From Lepisosteus oculatus (lineage: Eukaryota; Chordata; Actinopteri; Semionotiformes; Lepisosteidae): 64,000 nucleotides of DNA. Below, piece after piece: positions 1 to 11,266 of this stretch. The notes beneath the pieces are model-generated. The model ran no database searches, was not told where the DNA came from, and was given only the letters and a program-made list of their open reading frames with translations. The position numbers and the translations under genes are program-made. The stretch lies in the NCBI RefSeq assembly GCF_040954835.1, contig NC_090697.1, positions 37,570,788 to 37,634,787 on the forward strand, written 5' to 3'. Each line of letters begins with the position of its first letter. Positions within the stretch are counted from its first letter, which is position 1.

Positions 1-1042
1 AGGCAGAAATAATTCCCTTACTAACCATTATAATCAATACCATGGCTAAAATTCATTTTTATATTATAGGCAAGGATGTTTTAAAAAAAAGAATATTAAT
101 TCATGATTCAGTGTTGGTTTTGTTTTGATGTATATGAAAACAATATGTGAAATTTCTGAATTTCCAGTTATTTTTATGAAGAGTGTTATTTTATATGTTT
201 GCTTAACACAAAATGTTTAAAAATAATTAAATTATCAAGCACGCCCTACATCATCAATTTCAATACCAGTGTTAACCATTCCCTTTCTAAGCTACAGGAA
301 CAATTCTCTCCAATCTTTATATGTACTGTTATTTCTTTAGGCATTTGTAATTGTTTTGATGCATAAGCCAATGTTTTTGAGGCCAGCTCTCTTAGTTATA
401 TCAGCTTTATGCAGATATTTGCTTACTGTTTCACATCATATCTTGAGGTCTGATCTGCACTTTAACTTACAACTTACAGTGATGAATGGTCTATATAAGA
501 TGACTAGCTTTGAAAATCTGAACAATTTGCCAAGGCCACTTTGTATCTCTTACAGATTACTGTTTCTTGTGAAGCAATTCCACAATTATTGTATTTTTAT
601 TTGACTTTTAAAAATTTTAAAAAGCTTACAATTTACTCTTTCTAATGTGGTGCTCAGCGCAATGTCAGATCACATGAAATATTAGTGAGTAACTCAGTTA
701 TTTGAGGTTCTGAAAGCTTTGTTCAACTTTTTGACTGAAGGAGGAATGCACACTCCATAGCAACACTAGTATGGACTTATCTACAGTAATATATAACTTT
801 TTGCATAACCCAACTGTGGATTGATATAGTTTAATAGTAAGAGTTCATTAAATATATTACATATAAGCAGTACATATACTACAGTATATATCTATGGTTT
901 ATATACAGTACAATAATATAGCACCTTGTACAAACAAAGAGACTTGGTGAGACAGATAATGAGAGGAAATTAAAGATAAAATTAACTTACAATGTATGCT
1001 CTGTACCTAATGCTAAAAAAGGGTACTATTTTTCCTTTCCAG
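1..1042 (+). other. RSPO3: RSPO3 last intron (3' part)
   Basis: This AT-rich stretch has no convincing coding content. It ends in a pyrimidine-rich tract followed by AG at 1041-1042, which is a good splice acceptor for the exon that follows. I infer it is the final RSPO3 intron because the next exon matches the RSPO3 C-terminus. I saw no clear repeat in it. Confidence 0.65.
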
Positions 1043-1224
1043 GGAGGAAGGGGAAAGGTGAGAGGAGAGGGCGACCTAACAGAAGGGAACATCAGGACAG
1101 CAGACAAGAGGAAAGAGATATCCACAATAGGGAGGACTCAGAGAACAAAAACAAGACTGAACAGAGGAGACGGAAAACACAAAACAAGGAACAGATCTCT
1201 ACAGCTGGGAGCACTGCACACTAA
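1043..1224 (+). CDS. RSPO3: RSPO3 (R-spondin 3) terminal coding exon, partial gene
   Basis: R-spondins are secreted proteins that bind LGR4-6 and RNF43/ZNRF3 and so strengthen Wnt signalling. Only the last exon is in the window. Two bases complete a codon split by the intron, then 59 codons run to a TAA at 1222-1224. The peptide is dominated by Arg, Lys, Glu, Gln and Asn (for example RRGRPNRRE, then EQRRRKTQNKEQ) and ends STAGSTAH. That matches the known basic C-terminal tail of R-spondin 3, which binds heparan sulfate and in mammals ends in a similar SVSTVH-type motif. The furin-like and thrombospondin domains would be encoded upstream, outside the window. An open frame shifted by one base overlaps this exon but is not the real frame. 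The call also rests on position: RNF146 and ECHDC1 follow in the same order and orientation as in human. The low-complexity tail makes sequence identity alone weak evidence. Confidence 0.8.
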
Positions 1225-1865
1225 CAGACTCACTGGAATGTTAAAGACTGAAGATGCTGCTAACTGTATAATTTAAATATAGACTTAAATGCACAAGACA
1301 AGAAGATGCCTGCACCTTTGATTTGGTGCAAACTTTGAGGACATCAACCTACTTCATCTACTTTTATTATCCAATTTGGATGGCAAATTTAAGAGTGAGT
1401 TAGAAACCACCTTTCCAGGCTTAAAGGAGCACAATGGAGTGACAAATTATAAATCCTTTGTGACCGATGAGGTTCTTGTTAACTTTTTATTTGGTGAGGC
1501 CCAGGTCCATCACTACATCAAGGTTTGAATGTAGGTATTGTGACTTTATTTAGAGTTATGTAGGTGTCTAATAATTGCTGAGTAAATTAAAATAAAATGT
1601 GCTTAATGTGTCATTTACATACAGACAACAGGATTCTATGACTGCATGTTGATAAATAGTTTTGTGTGGCAAAATAAAAAAGCATCATTTTAATGATGGT
1701 TTTTCTTCACAAATGCACAATATTTTTCCCTGAGATATTTTTTTTCAATGCCACAGAAAGAGAAAGCTTACCTTTTAGTTTAAATAGGTACATTGCCAAT
1801 GCATTATTTCATGTGACATGAAAAGCCACTAAACAAATCAAAGCACCTGTATGTCAAATAAACTA
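1225..1865 (+). other. RSPO3: RSPO3 3' UTR (end uncertain)
   Basis: Non-coding sequence follows the RSPO3 stop codon. AATAAA hexamers occur near 1590, 1671 and 1856, and another near 2063, so several polyadenylation sites are possible. The end given here is only the third of these candidates. No repeat was recognised. Confidence 0.4.
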
Positions 1866-2829
1866 TATTGGATTAATATATTTTTGGTTTGTGTACCTTA
1901 TTTGTCTGTTGTAAGCATAACAGTTTGCTATTTGTGCTTCCATTACATCATGCTTAATAATTAGTAACAAATGGTTTTTGAGGCTGAGAGTTTTTCTTCC
2001 TATAGTGTAACAAAATGTTTACCTCATCAGAAAATATACAGCTGGTTCAAACCAAAGCTTGCAATAAATAGCTGTAACTTAATGGTTATATTTTTCCACT
2101 TTCCAATTTACCTTTGTACACATAGGTTTGTATATATTAATTAGCTTAATGTTTCTATCTGTTGTATCCTTTTGTTTTGTGGAAACACCATGTGATTAAT
2201 TTTCTTGTGATACTTGTCTTCAAAATATGCCACGTCTCAGAATGGTAGCTCAGATTCTTAAGCCTGCTTTGTTAGTCTGGGGTAAGGAGCAAGCACTGAG
2301 TAAAACCTGACATTTAATTGGAAGAACTAGGAATGTATTGCAGTTGGTTAGCTTGGTTAACTTGATATAGTTTACTACTTGATTTAAAGAATTGTTTTGG
2401 CCACATACAGTAAATTGATATTCTACCTTGAATACAATGTTATCTACAAAAGTTTCAGTTCACTTTAGTAGGAGTCAAAGCATGCTCAATACCAAAACAA
2501 AAGGCACTGCTTCATTCTGCAGTACACTGTACAGTATGTCTGTTTAAATTTTCTATCGATGTTGATGAAACTACTCACAAATAACAGAGATGTGATAGGA
2601 AACTTATTTAGTGGTGCTGATATTGCAGAAAGTGACCTATAAGGAGGACCTTCAATTCAAATTGATAAAAGAATCAAATCAAATGAGTTGAAGCTCACAT
2701 ATTTTTAAAAATTCACAATCTAGAATACGGTCAGTTTTCCAACATGTGATGTGTGGCTAAACTCTAGTAACTTTCATCATAAAGCCATTAGCCTACACAA
2801 ACACACATTAAATTTAATTTAATCACATT
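1866..2829. other. RSPO3-RNF146 intergenic, no gene seen
   Basis: AT-rich DNA with no coding signal and no recognised repeat. It may include the distal end of the RSPO3 3' UTR. Confidence 0.5.
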
Positions 2830-2842
2830 AAATGTACTGGAG

Positions 2843-3247
2843 GGTGGCATGATGGAGCAGTGGCTAGCATTGATGCCTTAAAGCACTGTGGCCCTGGGTT
2901 CAAAACCGTACCTTTTCTGAGTTTGTATGTTCTCCCATTTTCAACGTCAGCTTTTGCCAAGTGCTCCAGTTTCATCCAACAATCCAAAGATATCCATCTA
3001 TCCATTTTCTGGCCACTTCCTTTAATTCAGAATCGTGGGGGAGCTGGAACCCATCCCAGCAAGCAACGTTTACAAGGCAGGGTACACCCTCGATGGGAAG
3101 AAGGGCACACAAAGACACAGACATGCACACTCTCACACAACGTTCAATTTTCCCGTCCCATCCAGGGTCTTTCCTGCATTGCGCCTGTTGCTTGCTGTGA
3201 TAAGAATCTGGCTCTCCCATGACCCTGAATTGAAGGAAGTGGCTAGA
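2843..3247 (+). repeat. tRNA-derived SINE, composite with an inverted tail, 13-bp target duplication
   Basis: The 5' end has a tRNA-like pol III promoter: an A-box-like GGAGCAGTGGCTAG near 2854 and a B-box-like GGGTTCAAAACC at 2896-2907. The body carries the GTTTGTATGTTCTCCC and CATCCAACAATCCAAAGA blocks usual for this SINE type. From about 2995 to 3157 the tail runs in the opposite direction. From about 3158 to 3247 it runs forward again, ending near TGACCCTGAATTG. The whole unit is flanked by a perfect 13-bp direct repeat, AAATGTACTGGAG, at 2830-2842 and 3248-3260. It therefore looks like one integration event rather than two nested ones. The family is the fish tRNA-SINE with the 'ccctgaattggataaag' 3' end seen elsewhere in this window. 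Confidence 0.8.
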
Positions 3248-3260
3248 AAATGTACTGGAG

Positions 3261-5270
3261 ATCCTGTATATACTGTATATAAGTAAATACATTTTCTTTC
3301 TAAACTGTTTAACCTTCTTTCTACAAATGTCCTGAGCCAATACAAGCTGCACATCTGTGATGCATATTTTGCTCTAGATAGAAGATGTTGTGGGATTCTG
3401 TCTTTTTATAAACAAATGTATGGACTGACATGTGCCTCTTTATTCACTTCATTACAAATGCTCCACTAGAGCCGAGGTATGACATGTAAGGGAATTCATG
3501 GCATAACTGGCACACTCTCATGAGGACATGTGCTGTCTTGCTGTCCTTGATTCATCCCTAAAGTTGACTTGACTCTGTTGAGTCAGTCTGAAGTATTGCT
3601 CTAACACATGTATGACACAAAGACATTCTCTTGATAAACATATTGGTTAAAATACTTTTCTTTCTTGATTTTCACTAAGATTGATCTCATAACTTTTTTT
3701 TGCACAATAAACCTACTCACTAATAATGTGACATAAATAGTTCTGACTACTGCATAAGCCACATATACTGTAAGTGTATCACAGTCATGAATTATCAGTT
3801 TATCAAAATGACACCAAAACATTTTCTCCATCTTCAATAATCTTATTTTTTTTAAAATATACATGCAGACATTGAATGAAAACAATTAAACATTTTGATG
3901 ATCTTTAGTATAGACTGAATATTTAATTCAGAGTATAATGCACAGGTAGCAAAAACATAAGTTACTGTATATATGCTGTAAAATTGGAAATCACTAAGTC
4001 TGAAGAGGTTAGTGAAGACAGGACTTCATGAAAAAGGTGTCCATGGTGACATATTATTTATGTTTTCCAGACACTGTGGATAAGAAATAAAAGATAATAA
4101 AAATTTTAGAATATCTAGTTATGAAATGTTAAGGGATGTTACATTCAAATTGTAAAATGTGCTAGTAACACCTTATATCACAATACTGTGTAGAACTACA
4201 ATATACTGTAGATATTACTTCCCAGAATGTGGAACACTAACAGACAAAAGAAACTAAACACTGAAAACAATGGAACCATATGAAAATATTCAAAGTCCTT
4301 AAAATGATCAACAAAGTCAATCCAGTGGAATTCTTCAGAAAAAAACAATGAAATGTGAATTAAAGGACACAGGTGCAAACTACACGGATGTATATATAAT
4401 CTCTCTATATATTGTTATGACTATCAAAGTGTGTCAGGACCTATAGCAGAAACAATGGACAGAGGTCAAAGCAGTTGCTGAGCTCTATGGGGTCTGAGAG
4501 ACATTGATCAAAATGAATCGTTTACCTTGGTTAATTTACATTAAGAGTCTTCCACACTCCAGAAACACAGGATAAAAGACAAGCAGAAACAAAAAGAGAC
4601 ACACAGAAAAAGGAACAGACAGAGGAGACGAAACATGCTACAGTAGGTGACCTACTTTGTTCAAATGTGTCTTAAAGACAAGATTCTAGCAAAAAGTATT
4701 TGAACTTTGTTTCAGAGAGCTTGTCATTCTGTTATTTTAAGAAACTCTAATTTCCTAAAAAACAAGAGGAATTTTCCTAAACATTCCTCGCATTCCTTTT
4801 CCCAGGCTAAAGATGTTTTCTTCTGGTTAATATATTCTGTACATGTTTTAGAACAGGGAGGTAGATTCCCATTCACTCTGGGAGCTTTCTAATCTATGGG
4901 AAGATAAATTTAGCTTTGGGTTGAAATCTGTTTTATTTAAGATGCAGGTTTATCTCTTGTGTTGGTCTGATATAGGTATGATAGAGAATTTCTGAATACA
5001 GGGTTAGCAGTTTGGGTTTTTCTAGTTGGTCAGGATTCAGACCTCTGAAAGGCCTTGTTTGTTAATAGGGTAACTTTTATGTTTTATGTTGTATGTGTTG
5101 TCTAGTTATTGTTATTTTTAATAAATATTAGTTCACAGCTGTTTGCCCCTTATTCATTACTTTTTAACCAGAAGTGTGTAAGAGAAGAAACACATTAGGT
5201 GCCTCTAACTAAACAAACTGCTCGGGTATATTCTTGGCATATTTTTACAATATAATAATAACAATAATTG
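3261..5270. other. Intergenic, no gene; possible old LTR-like stretch
   Basis: AT-rich intergenic DNA. Short open frames here show no family similarity and no splice context. From about 4440 to 5160 the purine-rich then T-rich composition, with an AATAAA-type signal near 5120, resembles an old LTR, but I found no ends or target duplication. Confidence 0.35.
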
Positions 5271-5280
5271 ATTGCTTACA

Positions 5281-5802
5281 CGTATATATGGCTTTTCTGT
5301 ACACTCCACTCAAAGCGCTTTACAGGTAATGTGGACTCCCTTCCACTACCACCAATGTGCAGCATCCACCTGGATGATGCGACGGCAGCCATAGTGTGCC
5401 AGAATGCTCAACACATACTGTATCAGCTATCAGTGGGGAGGAGAACAGAGTAATGAAGCCAATTCATAGATGGGGATTATTAGGAGGCCATGATTGATAA
5501 AGGTTAGTGGGAAATTTGGCCAGGAAACCCAGGTAACACCCCTACTCTTTTTAAAAAACGCCCTAGGATTTTTAATGACCACTAAGAGTAAGGACCTCGG
5601 TTTTACGTCTCATTTGAAGGATGGTGCATTTTAACATTATACTTTATAGGGGGTGACCGCCCCTGCTGGCCCCATTAACACCTCTTCCAGCAGAACCTTA
5701 GTTTTTCCCAGGAGTTCTCCCATCTAGGTACTAACCAAGCTCACACTTGCTTAGCTTCAGTGAGTTGCCAGGTGTGAGTTGCAGGGTGATCTGGCTGCTT
5801 GG
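5281..5802 (-). repeat. 5S-rRNA-derived SINE (SINE3 type), nearly full length
   Basis: Read on the minus strand, the 5' end (about 5802-5690) resembles 5S rRNA. It has the GAAGCTAAGCAxGTGTGAGC core and the GGGAGACCTCCTGGGAAA-like internal promoter region, here slightly diverged. A body follows with the GTCCTxACTCTTAGTGGTCATTAAAAATCC block, and the 3' end has the CTGTAAAGCGCTTTGAGTGGAGTGT-like sequence (5290-5330), which resembles the 3' tail of L2 LINEs. L2-type machinery would be expected to mobilise it. Related copies are at 14090, 26560, 38293 and 44143. Confidence 0.85.
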
Positions 5803-5819
5803 ATTATATAAGCTTGGAA

Positions 5820-7600
5820 AGTTCATATGCTCACGCCTCACAAGACAGCTAAAGACAGGATGACCTATCACAATTATCTTTAAGAGAATGATATTATAGA
5901 AGTTGTATAGCTCAAAGGTACTGCAACTGTTCAGCTAATATCATTGTAATACTCAAAATGGTTTTATATGGTAATGAGTGAGATGCTCTAACAGAATGTT
6001 TACATGGACTGTACTGCATGTATTGATTTATGCATGGCACTTACTTTTGTTTACGACACCAAGTTATTACACAAATGTCCTGTGTATAGTGCTATGGTGT
6101 TAAAGAATAATGTAAAAAACAAGGCGCTGTGCACTGTGTCAAATCAATTCTACTGGTAGGCATCAGAGGACAGTTTATGTCTCCTCTCTCCTGAGCCATA
6201 AATGAGTCACTGCTGCAGTGTTAAGTCCTAAAATGTCAATGATTAAAATATTTAAAGGAGATAAAAGCTAAAGGTTAGAACTGAAAAAATATATATAATG
6301 TAAAAATAATGTTTTAAAATAAATCATGTACCTAAGTCTTCTTCCTTTCTGTGATTGCAAGACTCATTTAGGCCTCACTGTTGTAATGTAGTTTAAAAAT
6401 ACAGCCTTTTAGTGCTCTGGAAAAGCTAAACCCCACTTCTGTTTACTCAACATACAGGAGAATGAACGTGATGACAAACTCTATAATATGCAGTACAAAT
6501 GTTTATCATATAAAATGGTTTTATCTTTTTATTCAAGATTAGTATTTTTTTAATAAAACATGTTCATTTCATTCTTTATGTAGATGACACCCTAAGCCGT
6601 CCAAAGTTACTTTTATTTACATCCATTTCTACAACAGGGCATTTTACTGGAGTAATTTATTGAAGTACTTTGCTTAAGGATACAACAGCAGTAAAGAAAA
6701 GCAATTTAGTTGCGACAACCAGAGTTTGCCAATGATTTCCCTTTGAATTCATTAGACAACTATTAGTCCTAAATATCCTTAAATGACAGCACTGGAGAAG
6801 GTAAATGTAGATCGCCATCATAAGAACTCAGTTCAGCTCATCTCTAGATCAAGAAATTCAGGTTACCAAATGTCAGCAAGTGCTTACGGGCCACAACATA
6901 CTGGTTAAGTCAGTAGACCACAGAATCCTTGATTTTCAAGGCATTATTCTCAAACAAAGACCGGCAAAATAAAATAGTATTCATGATAACAAAAGCAGAA
7001 CTAAAAGATCTACAGTGTAAGGGTAAGGTCTAATGTGTTTGATATGTGATTTGATATTTACACAGTACAAATCGTGAAATTGGTAGTTTTACTTTATTGC
7101 AGGGAGCCCCGCCACTCCAGTTATTACAGTAAACCGTACTGAAGTCGAAAACATAATTCCTACGTCAGAACTCTTTTATTACATTTAAGATACGACAGGC
7201 TGCGATCGTTACTTTTATCAACGTATTACTAAACCATAAAACAAATTAACGTTCGCTTTTTTAAATAAGTACTAATTCAAACAGTATATAAGCATTATTT
7301 ACTTATCAAATGGATCAGTGTTCACCTTTAAAAGTATATAGCAAACGGGAAAGAGAACAAAAATAATGGATTATGTAGTTCAGGTGGGTAGCTGCGTTAG
7401 TATGCGTAGGCTGTAAAGGATCAAGCACAACAGGACAATGCTTCCTGTACGTTATCAATGATGTTAATAGAAAACTCATTAATTAAACATATCCAAACCA
7501 AACTCACGAAATGTTTAAGCGTTTCAACCCCCCAAAAATAAAACACTAAAACATCTCAGAGACTACCACCCAATAAGCACACCTTTCCTTTGCCTTTTAT
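5820..7600. other. Intergenic DNA upstream of RNF146, no gene seen
   Basis: AT-rich, with no coding signal or recognised repeat. CpG content starts to rise after about 7090, approaching the RNF146 start region. Confidence 0.5.
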
Positions 7601-7639
7601 TTCCAGGTGACTTTTAATTTTATTTCATTTCCAGGTGAC

Positions 7640-7783
7640 TGGAACACCCGGATGCTCCGCCTTTACGCATTCCGTATCTACGTAATGACGTCAAAACGCC
7701 CTAATCGTCAGCACGCTGAGGATGATGCGTATTGTTGGTGGCTTCGGCGTCTTGTGAAGGAGCTGGAGGAGAAAAAAGGGCTG
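7640..7783 (+). promoter_or_regulatory. RNF146: RNF146 promoter and first leader exon (candidate)
   Basis: This GC- and CpG-rich block is sharply different from the surrounding AT-rich DNA, and CpG richness continues to about 8170. It holds a perfect palindromic CRE, TGACGTCA, at 7686-7693, the binding site of CREB/ATF factors. The stretch GGAGCTGGAGGAGAAAAAAG is followed by CTG and a strong donor, GTGAGT, at 7784-7789, which would end exon 1 at 7783. The transcription start is not determined. RNF146 genes in other vertebrates have non-coding first exons, which fits this layout. Assignment to RNF146 rests on position and strand. Confidence 0.55.
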
Positions 7784-9832
7784 GTGAGTATTTTGAGAAA
7801 TCTGTAAATAGGGCGAATGATAATTTCGAATTTGTTATAAGATGGTGGGGGCGTTGTTTTAGACAGAAATGTTCGGCCGATGAGTAGAAGCCCTTTTATT
7901 TACGGTCTGGGAAGCGGCCGGGGTCTGCGCTGCTTGGCCGGGCTATTACCAGCGGCTGTCATCACCCTGACCAGACAACATATCTTATTGTTGTTGTGGT
8001 GGGCCCTGGGAGTGGTCGTTGTACGAAATCAAGCAATCCTAAACGACACCTGTCTTTTTAACCACTTCTGCCTTCTCGATGATACTACCCGCCTGCGTGA
8101 AGGCCTCGTGAAATGTAATTATTTCAAGTTTAACCTGTCGGGCCTCCGTCGTGTTTAATGGTCAGCCTACGGTTTCCTCACGTCCTTTTGTAGCCACCTT
8201 AAAAAACGAAGAGTGTCGGCGAGTCTTTGAGTCTCACGGGCAGTGGCTTCAGAGAGAATGCAGTTTGGTCCTTCAAGCGGTCCGGAACTGGGTGGCTGAG
8301 TTCTGTTGAAAATCCGTTGTTGTTAAGGAAGACCTCGTTACTGTGAAGATTGTGTTTGTACCAGCATAGTTTACATTTTAATAACAATGCTGAGCCTGAG
8401 TCTCGATTCTGTGTGTATGTATACATGCACATCGTTACCGTAGGGTGTGAACACATTAAGAAATGGAGCAGCACAGTAGTGATAGATAATTCTGCACATA
8501 TCCAATTGATAGCTAGAGAACGCGGTATTAACTCCGCTACCGTTTGGTGTAGGAACTAAAAATACAGGTGGTTGAGCTCATCCCAAACAACTTAATTTGC
8601 AAAACACAGTATTCCTTATAAAGAGGACTTGAAAGAACCTGATTTGGTTTACCAACTTAAAAAGAATGTTGAAACAGTGACGTATGTACTTTTAAGTATT
8701 CTACATAATTGATAAAATTAATGTTTTGTGGGAATTACGTTTTTAATGTTCTGTTGATAGAGTGTATAAAGATAACATGTTTTATTTAATATTCAGATAT
8801 GAAATATTCGAATTTATAAATGCATCAAGTTACAGACAATTCATTTCTGTAGGAAGAAAACAGTTTAAACAGTTTCACATTTCCTCTGAATGCTTTTCTC
8901 CCTCCTCATAAGAAGAACTTATAGTTCTTATATATATATCATATAGTAGGTTTGATAGTGGTGATTAGATTGATTTACTTGTTCATCTGTTTATGACCTC
9001 TTTGTTACTACATTAAGTAAAGTCCTCTAAAACGGGCATCACGAATTTGAAGAAAATGTAGTTATATATTAAGAAAATGACACCATGCAGACAGTCGCAA
9101 CAGAATGCGTTAATATACAGGGCAGAAAACAAAACATTGTATGGCCTTATCAGTACATAAATGTATATTTAAATAAGTTATGGTAGGTTAATGCTTGGGT
9201 GAAACAAAGTAAATTCTTTTCTAACAAAGGAAGACCTATTTTAGTAGGTTTTTAAAGCGTTTTCTTAAGTGGGCTAGTACCTTGAGAGAAACTGGAGATA
9301 GTGACACTACATGTGGAATGTTTAGTAAGAAATAAACGTACTTAAGACCAGGGATTCAAGGTATTCATATCTATGTGACAGATGTTAATTTGCATGTACA
9401 GCAGGAGGCAATGGAAAAAACTAATTTGTTTAATATCATGAGCTAAGTAGTGGGAGATGATTGATGAAGAATCATTTGCAAGTTTATGTAAAATATTAAT
9501 AACCTGAAAGATTATTGAAAGGTGCTAGTTTTCTTTACCGATGTGTTTCTAAACATGATACACCATGATAATTGTCTAAACTTTTTCATTTTGATTTTTT
9601 TGTTTCAGATGGGTGTAGATAGGTTTGATTATTGTTTTGCCTACCATTTTTATGTGATGATGAGGATTTTAAAAGGGTGGATTGATAATTGTTTATATTT
9701 GTGTATATACATGCATTTCATATCTTTATATAGTTACCCTGGGTTTAGAGGGCAGGTCTCAAGTTGTCTAACTAGTGGGAGGCATGGAAAAATCAGTTTC
9801 ATGTTATAGGTTTTAACATTTTCTTTTATCAG

Positions 9833-9893
9833 GGAGAATCTTAAAGAAGAAAAATATCCTCTTGATGAAAGTGCTGTAACTACCGTGTATATC
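9833..9893 (+). other. RNF146: RNF146 second leader exon (candidate, non-coding)
   Basis: A 61-base segment is bounded by a pyrimidine-rich acceptor ending ATCAG (AG at 9831-9832) and a near-consensus donor, ATC|GTAAGT, at 9894. It lies between the CpG-rich start region and the coding exon. It contains a five-codon upstream reading frame, ATG AAA GTG CTG TAA, at 9865-9879. If included in mRNA this could lower translation of the main frame. No transcript evidence is available. Confidence 0.5.
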
Positions 9894-10039
9894 GTAAGTT
9901 CTGCATCTGTCTTTCTTTAGTCATATTTTATGGGATATTATGCTCTTTACATGAAAAAAATCAACAACTTGCTTCATATGTAAAAAAATGTGCATATTAC
10001 GAAATGAACAAATAGAAATCAAGTTAGTTTCAATACATA

Positions 10040-10850
10040 AAAATAAACAATTTTGACATTATTAAAGTTATTAATCACTTTTAGCATCCTAACCCATGGC
10101 ATTGAAAGCCCCCAAACATATGCAAATATTTATATATTTGTGAGGTAAATAAAATATGAACTCTAATTTGGGGATTCCAAGATTAACAATTTGGAATTTA
10201 ATTAGAAGAAAACACCAGGCATAATTACAAATAAGACAAAACCTGGTTGGCCAAGGGAATCATCTGCAGCTGATAACACAAAAATGATCAGTACTGGATA
10301 AGAAAATCCTACAAGAGCTGGTAGTGAAATCATCATTAACTTTTAGATAGTGGGACCAAGTTCAATCTTTTCAACTGTTAAGTGTGGAGAAAGGAACTGC
10401 AAATGTTTTAAAGAATATCACCTTATCTGTGAAGCGTGGTGGAGATGAAGACATGTCCTCCTCTTCTGAAAACGGCTCAGTGAAATGTATCGTTGATGTA
10501 TCTAATAAGAAAAACAATGAATTCTGAAGTTTACAGAAACACACTTAATGGAGCAGCACTTTACCATGCAGTTTAATGGTCACCCAAAATATATGGCCAA
10601 TGCAACCAAGTTTATTAGGAAAAGAATTGAAAATCATAGATTAGACAAATCAAACTCCAGATTAAGATCCACTTCAGCATGTATTTTACATGCTGAATAA
10701 AAAAAACATCCCACGAATATTCAAGAACTTGCAGTTACTGTGATGAAGCATCTCAGATAATTACACCATTATTGGTGAGCTCAATGTGTCGCAAATTATT
10801 AAGCATTTATTGTCTCAAAAGGATATTCAGTCTTGTACTGACACTTCTCT
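10040..10850 (+). pseudogene. Degenerate Tc1/mariner-like transposase remnant in the RNF146 intron
   Basis: In broken frames the sequence gives peptides similar in layout to a Tc1-like transposase. A basic PGRP-like region lies near 10235. Near 10575 is a stretch resembling the catalytic NDPKH...ANATK block (here GHPKYMANATKF). Near 10700 is a C-terminal stretch with a KHPTNIQELAVTV-like sequence. Stops and frameshifts are frequent and no intact inverted repeats were found. Assignment to the superfamily is moderate and to a family is not possible. Confidence 0.45.
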
Positions 10851-11266
10851 CTTAAGATTTACTGAATGTGTTCCAGTATGTACAATCAACTCAAAATAGA
10901 GTTGAATGCCAAATATGTTATTGTTCTTTATGATGAAATGTTTATATTGAATTACTAAAAATAAAACATGTTGTTTCTAATGTGTGTATTAGTACAATGA
11001 TAACAAATATCAATTGCTTGACTGTAATGCAAAAAATATATTCCTATTTTAAAATGTAAATACATTTGAAGGGCACCTGTAACATCTGTCTATCGCAAAG
11101 CTTTATTTTCTCATCACTGAGAATTAAACGGAAAATCTAGATGAAAATGAGAGTGAATCAATCTTCATAACAAATGCCTGTTATTCAGTTTTGTTTATAC
11201 GTGAGAAAACAGTTTTCAATGTGTCTGTGCTCTTTTATGTCTTTTTTTGTTTTGTTTTTCTGCAGA

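Noticed and set aside
992..1276. 94-codon open frame over the RSPO3 last exon.
   Set aside because: It is one base out of step with the exon frame that gives the R-spondin basic tail, and it runs through the splice acceptor.
8199..8559. Open frames on both strands just after the RNF146 CpG-rich block.
   Set aside because: Low stop density from local GC content; no conserved motif and inside the probable RNF146 intron.
11174..11266. Upstream in-frame extension of the RNF146 reading frame (31 extra codons).
   Set aside because: A strong splice acceptor ends at 11265, the family N-terminus starts at the ATG at 11267, and the extension is hydrophobic intron translation.
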